Shown here: piece after piece, positions 63,203 to 64,000 of the stretch
Numbering within the stretch: the stretch's first letter is position 1
Layout: each line of letters starts with the position of its first letter
Assembly: GCF_018917525.1 (NCBI RefSeq)
Contig: NZ_JAHLOS010000005.1
Location: 62,001-126,000 of the forward strand
Reading direction: 5' to 3'
Length of the DNA: 64,000 nucleotides
Source: Enterococcus raffinosus
GTDB taxonomy: Bacteria > Bacillota > Bacilli > Lactobacillales > Enterococcaceae
Notes under the pieces: generated by a model
Seen by the model: the letters and a program-made list of their open reading frames with translations, nothing else
Told to the model about the DNA's origin: nothing
The model's database searches: none
Position numbers and translations under genes: made by a program

Positions 63203-64000
63203 ATGACAAATAAAAAAATTGCATTAATCATTGGTGGAAACTCAGGTGTGGGTAAAAAAACTGCTCAAGATCTAGCTCAAGAAAACTATCGAATTATGAT
63301 CGTTGCTCGTAACCGAGAAAAAGGTGAGCAAGTCGTACAGCAATTGCAGCAAACTACGCGAAATTCGGACATTTCTTTTATTCAAGCTGACTTAAGCACC
63401 AAAGAAGCCGTTACAAAATTAAGCAGGGTGCTTAGTGAAAACGTAGATCACGTAGACGTACTTGTCAGTTCAATCGGGATTATGCAGCCAACACAGCAAT
63501 TAACAAAAGATGGATATGATCAAAATTTTGTCTTAAACTATTTAACGCATTTTTGGCTGATAAATGCGCTGCTGCCGCTTGTAAAAAAAGCCGATCAGGG
63601 TCGAATTCTCATGGTAGGTGCTCTACCAGTCATCGTTCGCCGTTTGAAAATAAATCCACCTCAGCCTGTTCCCAGTGCAGAAAATTACAGTGGGATGCAA
63701 GTTACTGGAGATGCTTTAGGCGGAAGAATTCTACTGACACAGAAATTAGCCCACTTATTAAAAGATACCAATGTTACAGTAAATATTTTTCATCCAGGAA
63801 ATATTCCTGATTCTAGCTATGGTACAGAAAGTAGCGGTCTTTTACTAAAAATAATCGGTCCTTTATTTGCCCGTCTATCAAAAAAAAATCCACCGATTGG
63901 TGCTATGCTGGCAACAGATGTATCATTAACTAATACAAGCGGTCAGTTCTTTAATGAATCGGGAAAGGTTGTGCCCCTTCCTGCCCAATTTTCAGCACAA
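63203..64000 (+). CDS. Short-chain dehydrogenase/reductase (partial)
   Basis: At least 266 residues, open to the window end. Rossmann start KKIALIIGGNSGVGKKTAQDLA with the GxxxGxG loop. VDVLVSSIGIMQPTQ replaces the usual NNAG block. The active-site tyrosine may be in ENYSGMQVTG, but the usual YxxxK lysine is not evident (Gln at that place), so activity is uncertain or atypical. PGNIPDSSYG follows. AAGGAGACTTTCAA precedes ATG at 63203. Controlled by the MerR-type promoter just upstream. Confidence 0.8.
   Translation, partial: MTNKKIALIIGGNSGVGKKTAQDLAQENYRIMIVARNREKGEQVVQQLQQTTRNSDISFIQADLSTKEAVTKLSRVLSENVDHVDVLVSSIGIMQPTQQLTKDGYDQNFVLNYLTHFWLINALLPLVKKADQGRILMVGALPVIVRRLKINPPQPVPSAENYSGMQVTGDALGGRILLTQKLAHLLKDTNVTVNIFHPGNIPDSSYGTESSGLLLKIIGPLFARLSKKNPPIGAMLATDVSLTNTSGQFFNESGKVVPLPAQFSAQ

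Noticed and set aside
1-64000. CRISPR arrays, tRNA or rRNA genes, prophage
   Set aside because: No regular spaced repeats, cloverleaf sequences, ribosomal RNA segments or phage structural genes were seen in the read-through.

Overview
The window reads as chromosome from a low-GC Gram-positive of the Lactobacillales, most likely an Enterococcus. Support comes from AT-rich intergenic DNA, AGGAGG-type ribosome sites with frequent TTG and GTG starts, many phosphotransferase (PTS) genes, a LevR-type sigma-54 activator, a lone acetolactate synthase, a RibD-type reductase, lactic-bacterium small families (DUF3955, DUF2187-like, DUF1361, DUF2922-like, YxeA) and a Gram-positive LexA box. The species cannot be fixed from the sequence alone. 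I saw no tRNA, rRNA, CRISPR array, phage or intact insertion sequence.

Layout. 1-1529: a glucose-family PTS pair (EIIC cut by the window edge, and EIIA), each preceded by the same 25-bp box. 1.7-3.5 kb: cysK and a DUF1989 gene. 3.8-6.6 kb: an OmpR-type two-component system followed by a PepSY lipoprotein whose promoter carries an 11-bp-periodic operator. 6.6-10.7 kb: a decayed lipoprotein copy, rarA with a LexA box, an intact lipoprotein related to the decayed copy, and an HSL-type esterase. 10.9-20.4 kb: a catabolic island on the minus strand. It has a LevR-like activator, a -24/-12 promoter, a mannose-family PTS (EIIA, B, C, D), a six-hairpin glycosidase-like protein, a GH172 (DUF2961) enzyme and a ROK fructokinase with an in-frame stop. 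I infer uptake of a fructose-containing or similar furanoside sugar. 20.8-24.5 kb: small genes, a HIT-like DUF4931 protein, a membrane-anchored M23 peptidase and a truncated BglG/PRD-type regulator. 25-31.5 kb: a probable operon proB, M14 peptidase, DUF969, DUF979, pcp, with a peptide/pyroglutamate theme. 32-42.9 kb: rhamnose and rhamnoside use (rhaBAD, fucO, a GH106-like rhamnosidase, an MFS importer, two AraC regulators). 42.9-51 kb: redox enzymes and drug-efflux genes (an MFS gene broken by an amber codon, an intact MFS gene, and a MATE gene behind a likely leader-peptide attenuator), with gene debris between the two MFS genes. 51-64 kb: an Rpn-type nuclease, a zinc alcohol dehydrogenase, a RibD-type reductase, YxeA, a PEBP protein, alsS, a DUF2922-like pair, a DUF1361 membrane protein, an RclA/Har-like flavoprotein, a MerR regulator and a divergent SDR that runs off the window.

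Three threads tie the window together. First, carbohydrate scavenging with local regulators (LevR, two AraC, remains of BglG and AraC). Second, a thiol/aldehyde/oxidant-stress theme: three promoters have the MerR-type 19-bp spacer filled by related AAAG-N4-CTTT palindromes, driving an aldo/keto reductase, a RibD-type reductase and an SDR. Third, ongoing decay: two genes carry single in-frame stops (fructokinase, MFS) and several more are fragments. The best candidates for undescribed biology are the sigma-54/GH172 PTS island, the MATE leader attenuator, the shared MerR-type operator set, the pyroglutamate/proB operon and a 24-bp perfect inverted repeat between the PEBP gene and alsS.
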